Positions 52,961 to 62,393 of a DNA stretch of 64,000 nucleotides are shown here, piece after piece. The position numbers and the translations under genes were made by a program. Every line of letters starts with the position of its first letter. Position 1 is the first letter of the stretch. Source of the DNA: a bacterium (GTDB taxonomy: Bacteria > Myxococcota_A > Bradymonadia > UBA7976 > UBA1532); NCBI GenBank assembly GCA_030426085.1, contig JAUHYW010000008.1, forward strand, positions 124,001-188,000. The letters run 5' to 3'. Under the pieces are notes generated by a model, which ran no database searches, had not been told where the DNA came from, and saw nothing but the letters and a program-made list of their open reading frames with translations.

Positions 52961-54971
52961 CGGTCTCCAGGTGCTCGATGAGGATCCAGGTGCCCGGCTC
53001 GCCGATGTACAGGTCCGACCGGGCGGACAACCGCAGCGCGGCCTCCTCCACCATCACCCGGGCCTCGCTCACGTCGCGGGTCGGGTCGATCAGCAACTCC
53101 AGCGCCCGGGCCAGCGCCAGATCGTCCAGGTCGTCCACCCCCAGGCCGGCCCACATCGGCAGGCTGTCGACCAGCCCTGCCGGGGCCCACACCCAGCGGA
53201 TGGTGCCCCGGGCGTCGATCTGGGCGGCGCCCATACCCTGCTCGCCGAGCAGGGTGGCCAGCAGCCGGGTCAGGCGCTGCTCCTCGCGGATGGTGCGCTC
53301 GAACGACTGGGTCAGCAGCGACAGCCGCTCGTGCTCCACCTGGAGGCCGGTGTTGGCCCCCCGCAGCTCGGCCAGCGAGGCCTGCAGCTCGGCGTTGAGC
53401 GCCCGGAGCTGCTCGTTGGCCAGCTCGCTCGCCTCGAGCTGAGCCCGGAGCGCCTCGGGCGTGCTCGGCGTCGACGGCTCGTCCGGATCGCGCAGCCGGG
53501 GACGCAGGGGCTCGCCGTTGTGCCCCAGGGCCTGCCGCCGATGGATGCGGGCCCGGCTGTCGACCACCTCGAAGTCGCCCGACTCGAGGGTGTCGGACTC
53601 GCCCACCGCGAGCAGGCCCCCGTCCCGCAGGGCGAACAGCAGCCGGGAGACCAGCCGCCGCCGCATCACCGGGCGCAGCCGCCCGAGCAGGCCCCGGCAG
53701 ACCACCAGATCGAGCCGGGCGAACGGCGGGTCGCGCAGCACGTCGTGGCGGGCGAAGATCACGTTCTTGCGCAGCCCCCGGCGGATGCGCGCCGTCTCGC
53801 CTTCGAGCATCAGGTGCCGCTCGGCGCGCCACGGGCTCACCTCGGTCATGACCGACGCCGGATACTGCGCGTCCTGGGCGTAGGCCAGGGCCGCCTCGTC
53901 GACGTCGGTGGCGAAGAGCCGCAGCTCGACGCCCCGCGCGCCCCGGCGCTCGAGCGCCTCGGCGATGACCATCGCCAGGCTGTAGGCCACCTCGCCGGTG
54001 CCGCAGCCGACGCACCACACCCGCAGCTCGGTGCGCTTGCCCATCTGGGTCAGGAGCTGCGGCAGGATGCGGGTGTCGAAGGCTTCGAAGAGCGCAGCGT
54101 CGTCGAAGAAGCGCCCGGTGGTCCGCAGCAGCGCGCCCCGCATCGCCTCGAGCTCGTGGGGCCGATCCTCGAGCAGGTCGAGGTAGGCCTCCACCGAGGC
54201 GACCCCGACGGCCCGCATCCGGACCCGCAGGGCCTCGGTGAACACGGTGGGCTCGAACCGGTGGAAGTCGATCGGCCCGCCCGGCGAGAGCCGATCGGCG
54301 AGGGTCTGGGCCAGGGCCTCGTCGACGCTGGCCACCCGGGGGGCGTCGGCGTCGGCCTCCGAGGCCGCCTGGAGCCGCCGGGCCAGCTCGGACGCGGAGG
54401 CGACGGTGTCGACCATGCCGGTGGCCAGCGCCGCCCGGGGCATGCCGTCGAAGCGGGCGTCGTCGGGGGACTGCACCAGCACCGCCCCGCCCGACCGGTG
54501 CACCGCGCGGATGCCGCGCACCCCGTCGCTGCCGGTGCCCGAGAGGATGACCCCCGCGCAGCGCCGCCCGCAATCGGCCGCCATCGAGATCAGGAAGCGA
54601 TCGATCGGCATCGACAGGGGCCCGCCGTGGTCGATGCGCAGCCGCAGCCGGCCCCCTTCGAGGCGCACCAGCCGGCCGGGCACCAGGACGTGCACCACCC
54701 CCCGCTCGAGGCGCAGCCCGTCGTGGATCGCGCGCACCGTCAGGTCGGTCTGGCGGGCCAGCAGACGCACCATGCCCGAGGGCTGCTCCGGCGCCAGGTG
54801 GGGCACGACCACCACCGCCGCGTCGATGTCCTCGCCCAGCGCCGCGCAGAACGCCGACAGCGCCGAGAGCCCCCCCGCCGACGCCCCGATCGCGATCACA
54901 TACGGCGCGCCCCCCTGGGCCGACCTCCCCCGTGCTCGCGATGCCCCGACGCGCGTCTGCCTGTCCCCCAT
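52947..54971 (-). CDS. CheB/CheR methylesterase-methyltransferase fusion
   Basis: The 674-residue product starts with a CheB methylesterase domain: IGASAGG (Ser31), PHLAPEQ (His58) and SGTGSDG (Asp149) form the triad. A CheR part follows: TTGRFFDDAALFEAFDTRI, CVGCGTGEVAYSLAM (SAM-binding), and ATDVDEAALAYAQDAQYPAS. The C-terminal third has a coiled coil (SELANEQLRALNAELQASL) and a PAS-like region. CheB/CheR act on receptor Glu residues in chemotaxis-like adaptation. A usual CheR 'CRN' motif reads VVCRGLLGRL, with Gly for Asn, so methyl transfer may be weak or altered. No receiver domain is fused. GGAGGAGG precedes the ATG. It is the first gene of the signalling operon. Confidence 0.92.
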   Translation of the reverse strand: MGDRQTRVGASRARGRSAQGGAPYVIAIGASAGGLSALSAFCAALGEDIDAAVVVVPHLAPEQPSGMVRLLARQTDLTVRAIHDGLRLERGVVHVLVPGRLVRLEGGRLRLRIDHGGPLSMPIDRFLISMAADCGRRCAGVILSGTGSDGVRGIRAVHRSGGAVLVQSPDDARFDGMPRAALATGMVDTVASASELARRLQAASEADADAPRVASVDEALAQTLADRLSPGGPIDFHRFEPTVFTEALRVRMRAVGVASVEAYLDLLEDRPHELEAMRGALLRTTGRFFDDAALFEAFDTRILPQLLTQMGKRTELRVWCVGCGTGEVAYSLAMVIAEALERRGARGVELRLFATDVDEAALAYAQDAQYPASVMTEVSPWRAERHLMLEGETARIRRGLRKNVIFARHDVLRDPPFARLDLVVCRGLLGRLRPVMRRRLVSRLLFALRDGGLLAVGESDTLESGDFEVVDSRARIHRRQALGHNGEPLRPRLRDPDEPSTPSTPEALRAQLEASELANEQLRALNAELQASLAELRGANTGLQVEHERLSLLTQSFERTIREEQRLTRLLATLLGEQGMGAAQIDARGTIRWVWAPAGLVDSLPMWAGLGVDDLDDLALARALELLIDPTRDVSEARVMVEEAALRLSARSDLYIGEPGTWILIEHLETDGDR

Positions 54972-55112
54972 CGTCCTCCTCCGACATTCCCGGCCATCGA
55001 CCGCCGATGCGGCCTTCGCCCGGCGCCCCGGTCAAGATGGCAGATGGCCGCCCCCCATGCTACCCGGCGACCGCTTTGTGGGGAATCATTCGATGACGGT
55101 GAAACGAACGGC

Positions 55113-55131
55113 ACCGAACCCGGTGTTCGGT
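55113..55131 (-). terminator. Hairpin after the MopE-repeat operon
   Basis: On the minus strand ACCGAAC-ACCGG-GTTCGGT forms a perfect seven-base-pair stem with a five-base loop, 17 bases after the stop of the lipoprotein gene at 55148. The following bases (GCCGTTCGTTTC) have only a partial T run. It could stop transcription before the promoter region of the CheB/CheR gene. Confidence 0.45.
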
Positions 55132-55147
55132 CACCGACAGAATCAGC

Positions 55148-58100
55148 TCACCGGGGGGGACCGCAGCAGCGGAACCCGATGTTCGAGCGGAAGGTGCCCG
55201 GCGGGGCGGCGTTCTGGAAGCCGCAGGTCAGGCCGCCGTCGATGTTGCCCGCGCTGCCCCCGCGCATGCCGAGCACCCCGTTCTGCCCGGCGCCGGCGAT
55301 CCACTCCCAGACGTTGCCGCTGAGGTCGAAGACCGGGCCCCCGCCCAGATCGCGGCTGCAGCGGGGCAGCGCGCCGGTGGGCAAGGTGTCGTCCTCGTTC
55401 TCCGCGGTGTCGGGGTCGGTGTCGTAGTCGGCGCCGTTGCACCGGTCGGGCACGTAGAGGTCGCCGTAGGGGTAGGCCTCGTCGTCGGGGCCGGCGCAGG
55501 CCCGCTGCCACTCGGCGGCGGTGCACAGCCGCATGCCCGCCGCGGCGCACGCCTCGGCCGCGGTGTCGTGGCGCACGGTGACCCAGGGCAGCACGTCGGG
55601 CTTGGAGCACGCCCGGGCGAAGCTCTGCCCGGCGGCGCCGTCGGTGGCGTCGGTGCGGCTGGCCTCGTAGACGTAGATCGAGAACGCCCCCACCCCGCCC
55701 CCGCCGGGCACGTTCACCACGATGTCCGAGTTCTCGTCGACCACGCCGTCACAGTCGTCATCGAGGCCGTTGCACGTCTCGCGGCGCATGCGATCGTTCT
55801 GCGCCTCGGCGGTGCAGGCGATGCCCTCGGGCCCGTCGCAGGCCAGCCGGCCGTCGTCCCGGCAGATGCCCTCGCCCTCGCTGCACGGCCGGCCGAGCTG
55901 CTCGAAGGCCTCGTCGACCCGCCCGTCGCAGTCGTTGTCGCCCCCGTCGCAGCGGGTCTCGTTCAGCTCGTAATCCTCGCCGTAGGCGCAGGTCCAGCCG
56001 GCGTCGACGCAGGTCGGAGCCACCCCCCGGCACACGCCCCGATCGAGGCAGCGCACCTCGGGCGGCGGCACCACCCGGTCGGGGTCGTCGACCACCCCGT
56101 TGCAGTCGTTGTCGAGCCCGTCGCAGATCTCGATCGCGCCCTCCGAGGTCCGGCACTCGCAGCCGTTGGCCGGGTCGTCGTCGAGGTCGACCGCCCCCGG
56201 CAGGCAGCTCAGGATGCGGCAGGCGCCGTCGCTGCAGAACGGGTTGGCGTTGGCCACATCGCACGGCGCCTCGCAGGCCCCGCAGTTCTCGATGTCGGTG
56301 AGCAGGTCGAAGCCCTCGTCGATGGCCCCGTCGCAGTCGTCGTCGACCTCGTTGCAGAACTCGGCCCCCCCGGCCTGCCCCTCGGGGCAGGCGTACTCGC
56401 AGCCGTCGAGCGGATCGCGGTTGACGTCGGCCCAGCCCGGGTTGCAGTTGCCCAACGCGCAGCGCCCGCCGACGCAGCGCGGCTGGGCGTTGTCGAAGGC
56501 GCAGGCGTTGTTGCAGGCCCCGCAGTGGTCGAGGCTGCTCGTCAGATCGGTCTCCTCGTCGACCGCGCCGTCGCAGTCGTTGTCGAGGGTGTCGCAGACC
56601 TCGCCCCCGCCGTTCGAGCGCACGCAGCGGTACTCGCAGCCGTCGGCGTCGTCCCCGTTGGCGTCGTACCACCCGTCGAGGCAGCCCTCGACCCGGCACG
56701 CCGAGTCGACGCACGCGGTGCGCCCGTTGGGGTACAGGCACGGGTTGTCGCACGCCCCGCAGTTGAACACATCGCTCGTGAGGTCGAAGATCTCGTCGGT
56801 CTGGCCGTTGCAGTCGTTGTCGACGCCGTCGCACATCTCGGGCCCGATCTCGGGCGTCGGGCAGTCGTACTCGCAGCCGTCCTCGACCTCGCCGTTGACG
56901 TCGAACCACATGGGATCACAGCCCCCGATCTCGCACACCCCGATGTTGCACACCGCGATGGCGTTGGGGGTCACGCACGCCTGATCGCAGCCGCCGCAGT
57001 GATCGAGATCGGTGAAGACATCGAAGCCCTCGTCGAAGAAGGTGTCGCAGTCGTCATCGCGCTCATTGCACACCTCGATGCCATCGGCGCTCGGGGTGCA
57101 TTGGTACTCGCAGCCGTTGGTGGGATCCTGATCGGCGTTCACCCAGCCCGGATCACACCCGTCGGCCGGCAGGGCGCAGCGCCCGCTCTCGCAGCGGCCG
57201 GTGGCGTTGTCGTAGTCGCAGGCCACCCCGCAGCGCCCGCAGTGCGCGACGTCGGTGTCGAGGTCGGTCTCCTCGTCGACCCGCCCGTCGCAGTCGTTGT
57301 CCTCGCCGTCGCACAGCTCGGTGGGATCATCGATCGGCGGGCACTGCTCCTCGCAGCCGTTCTCCGGCACCCCGTCCCGGTCGACGAAGCCCTCCTCGCA
57401 GTTGGCGGTGGTGCAGCGCCCGGCGGTGCAGGTGGGCACCGTATTGGGCAGGCGGCAGGTGTTGACCTCGCCGTCGCCGCAGCCCCCGCAGTTCTCGGGA
57501 TCGGTCGCCAGATCGTAGCCCTCGTCGGTCTGCCCGTCGCAGTCGTTGTCCTGCCCGTCGCACAGCTCGGGCCCCGGGTCGCGGGGAGCACACTCCGCCT
57601 CGCAGCCGTTCTCGATCTCGCCGTCGCGGTCGACGAGGCCCGGATCGCACGCCTCGAGCACGCACGCCCGATCGATGCAGCGGGCGGCCGCGTTGGGGAT
57701 GGCGCACCGCTCGCCGCAGCCCCCGCAGTGCTCGGGGTCGGTCTCGAGGTCGAAGTCCTCGTCGATCAGGCCATCGCAGTCGTTGTCCTCGCCGTCGCAC
57801 CGCTCGGGCCCGGGGTTGCTCGGGGCGCACGGCTCGCAGCCGTTCGACTCGTCGCCGTCGGGGTTGCCGTAGCCCGGATCGCAGCGCCGGATGCGGCACC
57901 GCCCGCCGTCGCAGAACGGCGTCGCGTTGGCCAGCCGGCAGGGGCTGTTGCACGCCCCGCAGTGCAGCACGTTGACCATCAGGTCGAAGTTCTCGTCGAC
58001 CCGGCCATCGCAGTCCTCGTCCCGCCCCTCGCCGTCGCACATCTCGGCGCTCGGCTCGCCGGTGCACTGGATCTCGGCCTCGCAGCCGTTCTCCGGGTCG

Positions 58101-58450
58101 CCGTCCCGATCGTAGAAGCCGGGGGGGCAGCCGAGCAGCTCGCAGGTGCTGTTGGCGCAGGCGACCCGGTAGTTGCCGAAGTCGCAGGCCGCGTTGCACC
58201 CCCCGCAGTGCTCGGGGTCGTTGGCGAGGTCGAAGCCCTCGTCGGCCCGGCCATCGCAGTCGTTGTCCCGCCCGTCGCACGTCTCGGGCTGCGGCGGCTC
58301 CCCGGTCGCCTCGCACACCTCGACCGGCGGCAGATCGGCCACGTCGCCGTCGCCCCCCGCGCTCGGGCCGACATCGTCACACCCGATCGCGCCGCCCGCG
58401 ATCCCCACGAGCAGCAGACACATCCATCGGGCCCAGCACCGGACCGGCAT
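55148..58450 (-). CDS. MopE-repeat lipoprotein with C-terminal formylglycine-generating-enzyme-like domain
   Basis: From the ATG at 58450 (GGAGG upstream; start overlaps the previous stop as TGATG) the product has 1,100 residues. The lipobox ends in GAIGC near residue 24. Then come twelve MopE-type units such as CDGRDNDCDG and CNGLDDDCDG; most are followed by a second Cys module of the form 'DLxTDPEHCGGCGxxC'. Residues about 915-1100 form a sulfatase-modifying-factor/FGE-like domain with MRLCTAAEWQRACAG, DLSGNVWEWIAG, MRGGSAGN and NIGFRCCG. FGE enzymes oxidise a Cys in sulfatases; many bacterial relatives act otherwise, and in lipoproteins this domain may just bind. MopE units are thought to bind metal. 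It is the second gene after the vWA protein and probably its partner on the surface. Confidence 0.87.
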   Translation of the reverse strand: MPVRCWARWMCLLLVGIAGGAIGCDDVGPSAGGDGDVADLPPVEVCEATGEPPQPETCDGRDNDCDGRADEGFDLANDPEHCGGCNAACDFGNYRVACANSTCELLGCPPGFYDRDGDPENGCEAEIQCTGEPSAEMCDGEGRDEDCDGRVDENFDLMVNVLHCGACNSPCRLANATPFCDGGRCRIRRCDPGYGNPDGDESNGCEPCAPSNPGPERCDGEDNDCDGLIDEDFDLETDPEHCGGCGERCAIPNAAARCIDRACVLEACDPGLVDRDGEIENGCEAECAPRDPGPELCDGQDNDCDGQTDEGYDLATDPENCGGCGDGEVNTCRLPNTVPTCTAGRCTTANCEEGFVDRDGVPENGCEEQCPPIDDPTELCDGEDNDCDGRVDEETDLDTDVAHCGRCGVACDYDNATGRCESGRCALPADGCDPGWVNADQDPTNGCEYQCTPSADGIEVCNERDDDCDTFFDEGFDVFTDLDHCGGCDQACVTPNAIAVCNIGVCEIGGCDPMWFDVNGEVEDGCEYDCPTPEIGPEMCDGVDNDCNGQTDEIFDLTSDVFNCGACDNPCLYPNGRTACVDSACRVEGCLDGWYDANGDDADGCEYRCVRSNGGGEVCDTLDNDCDGAVDEETDLTSSLDHCGACNNACAFDNAQPRCVGGRCALGNCNPGWADVNRDPLDGCEYACPEGQAGGAEFCNEVDDDCDGAIDEGFDLLTDIENCGACEAPCDVANANPFCSDGACRILSCLPGAVDLDDDPANGCECRTSEGAIEICDGLDNDCNGVVDDPDRVVPPPEVRCLDRGVCRGVAPTCVDAGWTCAYGEDYELNETRCDGGDNDCDGRVDEAFEQLGRPCSEGEGICRDDGRLACDGPEGIACTAEAQNDRMRRETCNGLDDDCDGVVDENSDIVVNVPGGGGVGAFSIYVYEASRTDATDGAAGQSFARACSKPDVLPWVTVRHDTAAEACAAAGMRLCTAAEWQRACAGPDDEAYPYGDLYVPDRCNGADYDTDPDTAENEDDTLPTGALPRCSRDLGGGPVFDLSGNVWEWIAGAGQNGVLGMRGGSAGNIDGGLTCGFQNAAPPGTFRSNIGFRCCGPPR

Positions 58451-61400
58451 CACCTCGACCTCCGCCGACGGATCGCCCACAGGGGCAGCAGCACCAGCAG
58501 CCACGACGGTCCGCCCCCGTCGCCCGCGTCACACTCACAGCCGTTCGGCTCGGTCTCGCCCGCGTCGCCGCCGGACGGCGGGCCGCCGTCGAGGTCGACC
58601 GCCATGTCGACCCCCATCTCGACCGCCGCGTCGGGCGACGGCTCGCAGATGCCCATCGCGCACACCGTGCCCGGGTCGCAGAACACGCCCACGCACAGCG
58701 GATCGATGCACACCCCCCGCTCGCAGAGCTGCCCGTCGGGGCAGTCCATCTCGGCGCAGGGGTCGCTCGGATCCTCCCCCTCGACGCACTGCTCGTCGAC
58801 GCACTGCTGACCCTCGGGGCAGTCGATCTCACGGCAGCCGTCGTGCACGCAGTTGCCGTTGCGGCACACCGCGTAGGTCGGGCAGGTCACGTCCCCGCAG
58901 GGGTCTTCGATGCACACCCCCTGGGCGCAGACATCGCCGAGGGCGCAGGTCACCGGGCCGCAGGGATCATCGACGCACGCGCCGTCCTCGCAGCGCTCGT
59001 CGGCGGCGCAGGCCACCCCGGCGCAGCTCTCGACGCACAGCCCCCGGCGGCAGAACGCGCCCTCGGCGCAGCCGATGCCGGCGCAGGTGTCCTCGACGCA
59101 GGCCCCGTCGATGCAGACCGTGCCCGGCACCTCGCAGCCGGTGAAGTAGCAGTCGCGCACGACGCACACCCCGTTCGAGCAGACGTCGCCCTCGTTGCAC
59201 GGCACCCCGATGCACGCCTGATCGACGCAGTCGCCGTTGAAGCAGAACAGGTCGCCCTCGCACTCGACGTCGTCGCAGGGATCGGCGATGCAGAAGCCCT
59301 GCACGCATTGCAGCCCGATGCCCTGGCACTCGCCGTTGCGGCACGGCTCGGCGCACTGACCCTCGTAGCAGGTGCTGCCCGCGCCGCACATCGAGCCCTC
59401 GTCGATGGCCCCGTCGCAGTCGTTGTCGACCCCGTCGCAGATCTCGTCGGCCCCCTCGGGCACGTTGCACTCGCCGAGCGCGCCGTCGATGCAGCGCCGC
59501 ACGCCGGCCCCGCACTCCCCGCGGCAGGCGATGGTCAGCCCCTCGTCGACGATGCCGTCGCAGTCGTCGTCGACCCGGTTGCAGGTCTCGTCCTGGGGGT
59601 CGGGCGACGAGCAGTCGGCGAAGACCCCGTCGATGCACTGCTCGACCCCCCGGCCGCAGGTGGTCACGCACGAGCGGGTGACCTGCTCGTCGACCAGATC
59701 GTCGCAGTCGTCGTCGGCGAGGTTGCACTGCTCGGCCCGGGGCTGGGGCGCGTCGCAGTCGCGGTAGACCCCATCCCGGCAGGTCGCCGTGCCCTCGCCG
59801 CAGACCGTCTCGCAGGCCCGGGTCAGGCTCTCGTCCACCGAGCCGTCGCAGTCGTTGTCGACCCCGTCGCACACCTCGTCGCCCGGCTGGGGCGCGTCGC
59901 AGCCGACGAACTCGCCGTCCTCGCAGCGCTCGACCCCCGCCCCGCAGGCGTTCTCGCAGGGCCGGGTGACCCGCTCGTCGATCGCCCCGTCGCAGTCGTC
60001 GTCCACCAGGTTGCACAGCTCGTCGCCCGGCTGGGGCGCGTCGCAGCCCACGAAGGCCCCGTCGACGCAGGTCTCGGTGCCCGCGCCGCAGTTGGTGCGG
60101 CAGGCCCGGGAGACCTCCTCGTCGACCGCCCCGTCGCAGTCGTTGTCCTGCCCGTCGCAGCGCTCGTCCTGGGGCACCGGCGCGTTGCACGCCGAGAACT
60201 GCCCGCCCTGGCACCGCCGGCGGCCCACGCCGCAGTCGGTCTGGCAGTCGGTGAAGACGTCCTCGTCGACCTCGCCGTCGCAGTCGTCGTCCACCGCGTT
60301 GCACTGCTCGGCCTCCGGGCGGCGGGCGTCGCAGGCGCCGAACGCGCCGTCGGTGCAGACCTGCTGCCCCGCGCCGCACACCGAGTTGCACGCCCGGGTG
60401 ACCCCCTCGTCGGCCGATCCGTCGCAGTCGTCGTCGGCCCCGTTGCACACCTCGGGCTGAGGCTGGGGCCCCGAGCACTCGAGCCAGTTGCCGCCGAGGC
60501 ACAGCTCGACCCCCGGCCCGCAGACCGTATTGCACGCCCGCTCGATCGCCTCGTCCGAGGTGCCGTCGCAGTCGTTGTCCCGCCCGTCGCACACCTCGTC
60601 CTGGGGGGTCGGCGCGTTGCACCCGATCCAGGCCCCGTCGTTGCACGTCTCGAGGCCCGGCGCGCAGCCCCGATCGCACGAGCGGGTCAGGCGCTCGTCG
60701 ACGCTGCCGTCGCAGTCGTCGTCCGACCCGTTGCACACCTCGTTCTGAGGCAGCGGCGCGTTGCACTCGCCGAAGGCGCCCCGATCGCAGACCCGCTCGC
60801 CGAGGCCGCAGCCGGTCTGGCAGGCCCGGGTGACCCCCTCGTCGATGAGCCCGTCGCAGTCGTCATCGAGGTTGTTGCACGCCTCGGGCCCCGGCTCGGG
60901 GGCCGAGCAGCGGTTGTAGGCCCCCTGCACGCAGATGCGCTCCCCCGGCCCGCACGCGTTGGCGCAGTCCTCGGTCAGCGCCCCGCCGCCCTCGGCCTCA
61001 TCGGTCACCCCGTCGCAGTCGTTGTCCTGCCCGTCGCACACCTCGTCCGACGGCAGCGGCGCGTCGCAGCCCTGGTACTCGCCGGCCACGCACGCCTCGC
61101 TGCCCGCGCCGCAGGCCGTCTCGCAGGCCCGCAAGAGCCCCTCGTCGATGCGGGTGTCGCAGTCGTCGTCCAGCCCGTTGCACGCCTCCTGGGGGATCGC
61201 CTGCTGGATGACCTCGGCCAGCGCCACCTGCAAGCTCTCGCGGTCGTCGGCGAAGAGCGCCTGCCCGGTGCCCCCCGCCTCGGCCAGCGCGTTGAGGGCC
61301 GGGCTGCCGGCGGTGTTGTCGCCGAAGCCGATGACGTAGGTGCGCACCGGGGTCTGGCGCCCGCCCACCTCGAGGTCGAGCAGGGCCCCCGCCGCGCCCC

Positions 61401-62295
61401 GCAGGGCCGCGTCGCGCTGCGCGGAGGGCACGCAGCTCTCCTCGCCGTCGGTGAGCAGCAGCACCAGGTTGTTGCGGCACTCCGCCCGGGGATCGTTGGG
61501 GATCACCTCGTCGCGGAAGTAGGCCAGGGCCTCGTTCAGCGAACCGACGATGGGCGTGCCCCCGTCGGCCCGCAGCTCGCGGTCGCCCGCGGCGTCGTAG
61601 GGCACCGCCTCCCGGTGGTCGAGCCAGCGGCGGATGGCCGCGGCGTTGCGGGGCGCGATGGGCTCGAGGATCTCCCCGCCCTCGGCGCAGCTCACCTCGA
61701 AGCCGTCGTAGTTGATCTGCCCCGCGCCGGCCGTCGCCGGGACCGCCGCCCCCGAGCGCCGGGTCGCGTCGTAGGGCGAGACCTGATTCCAATCGCACGC
61801 GCCCTCGCAGCCGGTGCACGCGCACGTCGAGCGGATGCCCGGCCCCTCGTTCTGGGCGTAGCGCATCAGCCCGAACTCGATCTCCGCGGTGCCGAAGAGC
61901 GCCGTCTTGAGCGCCTCCTTGGCGATGTAGATCCGGGAGTCGTCGGTGGCGCCGTTGCCATCGTAATCGATGCCCGGGTGGCTCTCCGAGCCGTCGCCGT
62001 AGGTCACCGGCAGGCACGAGAAGCCGTCCTGCTGCCGCACGCAGGGCACGCCCACCGGGCAGTTGCGGCCCGGGTTCGGCCCCTGCTGATAACACAGCGG
62101 CCAGAAGTCGTCCCCGCACTGCCAGTCGCAGACCCGATCCCGCCGCGGGGTCAGGGTCATGCTGCCCGACGTGTCGAAGATGACCAGCAGCTTGGGTTTG
62201 ACGATGTCCTGGGCGTCGGCGGTCGAAGCGGCCGCCACGGCGAGCACGACCCCCACCAGCGCCAGGGCGACCCGGCCCGTCGATTCAGAAATCAC
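58450..62295 (-). CDS. vWA / MopE-repeat surface protein with MYXO-CTERM-like tail (1,281 aa)
   Basis: A GTG start at 62295 with AGAGGA upstream opens a signal peptide (residues 1-29, TADAQ). The vWA domain spans about residues 34-370, with metal motif VIFDTSGSM (Asp41) and VLLLTDGEESC near 282. Thirteen MopE-type repeats follow (CDGQDNDCDG, CNAVDDDCDG and so on), each with a paired Cys-rich half such as ACNTVCGPGVELC. Then about ten EB-like units follow, of the form 'C....CEGDLFCFNGDC'. The tail NGCECDAGDGGGPSWLLVLLPLWAIRRRRSR-like end (Cys-rich, Gly, hydrophobic, Arg) resembles MYXO-CTERM. Layout matches the protein at 29103. It is probably surface-exposed and calcium-stabilised. The stop overlaps the next gene by one base. 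Confidence 0.87.
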   Translation of the reverse strand: MISESTGRVALALVGVVLAVAAASTADAQDIVKPKLLVIFDTSGSMTLTPRRDRVCDWQCGDDFWPLCYQQGPNPGRNCPVGVPCVRQQDGFSCLPVTYGDGSESHPGIDYDGNGATDDSRIYIAKEALKTALFGTAEIEFGLMRYAQNEGPGIRSTCACTGCEGACDWNQVSPYDATRRSGAAVPATAGAGQINYDGFEVSCAEGGEILEPIAPRNAAAIRRWLDHREAVPYDAAGDRELRADGGTPIVGSLNEALAYFRDEVIPNDPRAECRNNLVLLLTDGEESCVPSAQRDAALRGAAGALLDLEVGGRQTPVRTYVIGFGDNTAGSPALNALAEAGGTGQALFADDRESLQVALAEVIQQAIPQEACNGLDDDCDTRIDEGLLRACETACGAGSEACVAGEYQGCDAPLPSDEVCDGQDNDCDGVTDEAEGGGALTEDCANACGPGERICVQGAYNRCSAPEPGPEACNNLDDDCDGLIDEGVTRACQTGCGLGERVCDRGAFGECNAPLPQNEVCNGSDDDCDGSVDERLTRSCDRGCAPGLETCNDGAWIGCNAPTPQDEVCDGRDNDCDGTSDEAIERACNTVCGPGVELCLGGNWLECSGPQPQPEVCNGADDDCDGSADEGVTRACNSVCGAGQQVCTDGAFGACDARRPEAEQCNAVDDDCDGEVDEDVFTDCQTDCGVGRRRCQGGQFSACNAPVPQDERCDGQDNDCDGAVDEEVSRACRTNCGAGTETCVDGAFVGCDAPQPGDELCNLVDDDCDGAIDERVTRPCENACGAGVERCEDGEFVGCDAPQPGDEVCDGVDNDCDGSVDESLTRACETVCGEGTATCRDGVYRDCDAPQPRAEQCNLADDDCDDLVDEQVTRSCVTTCGRGVEQCIDGVFADCSSPDPQDETCNRVDDDCDGIVDEGLTIACRGECGAGVRRCIDGALGECNVPEGADEICDGVDNDCDGAIDEGSMCGAGSTCYEGQCAEPCRNGECQGIGLQCVQGFCIADPCDDVECEGDLFCFNGDCVDQACIGVPCNEGDVCSNGVCVVRDCYFTGCEVPGTVCIDGACVEDTCAGIGCAEGAFCRRGLCVESCAGVACAADERCEDGACVDDPCGPVTCALGDVCAQGVCIEDPCGDVTCPTYAVCRNGNCVHDGCREIDCPEGQQCVDEQCVEGEDPSDPCAEMDCPDGQLCERGVCIDPLCVGVFCDPGTVCAMGICEPSPDAAVEMGVDMAVDLDGGPPSGGDAGETEPNGCECDAGDGGGPSWLLVLLPLWAIRRRRSR

Positions 62296-62393
62296 GCGCG
62301 TCCTCTCTCGTGGGCGCCAGCATACGGCCCATTCCGGGCGAGGGTATCAGCCGACATCCAACCGTTGCCAGAGCACCGACGACCCCCCGGGCG

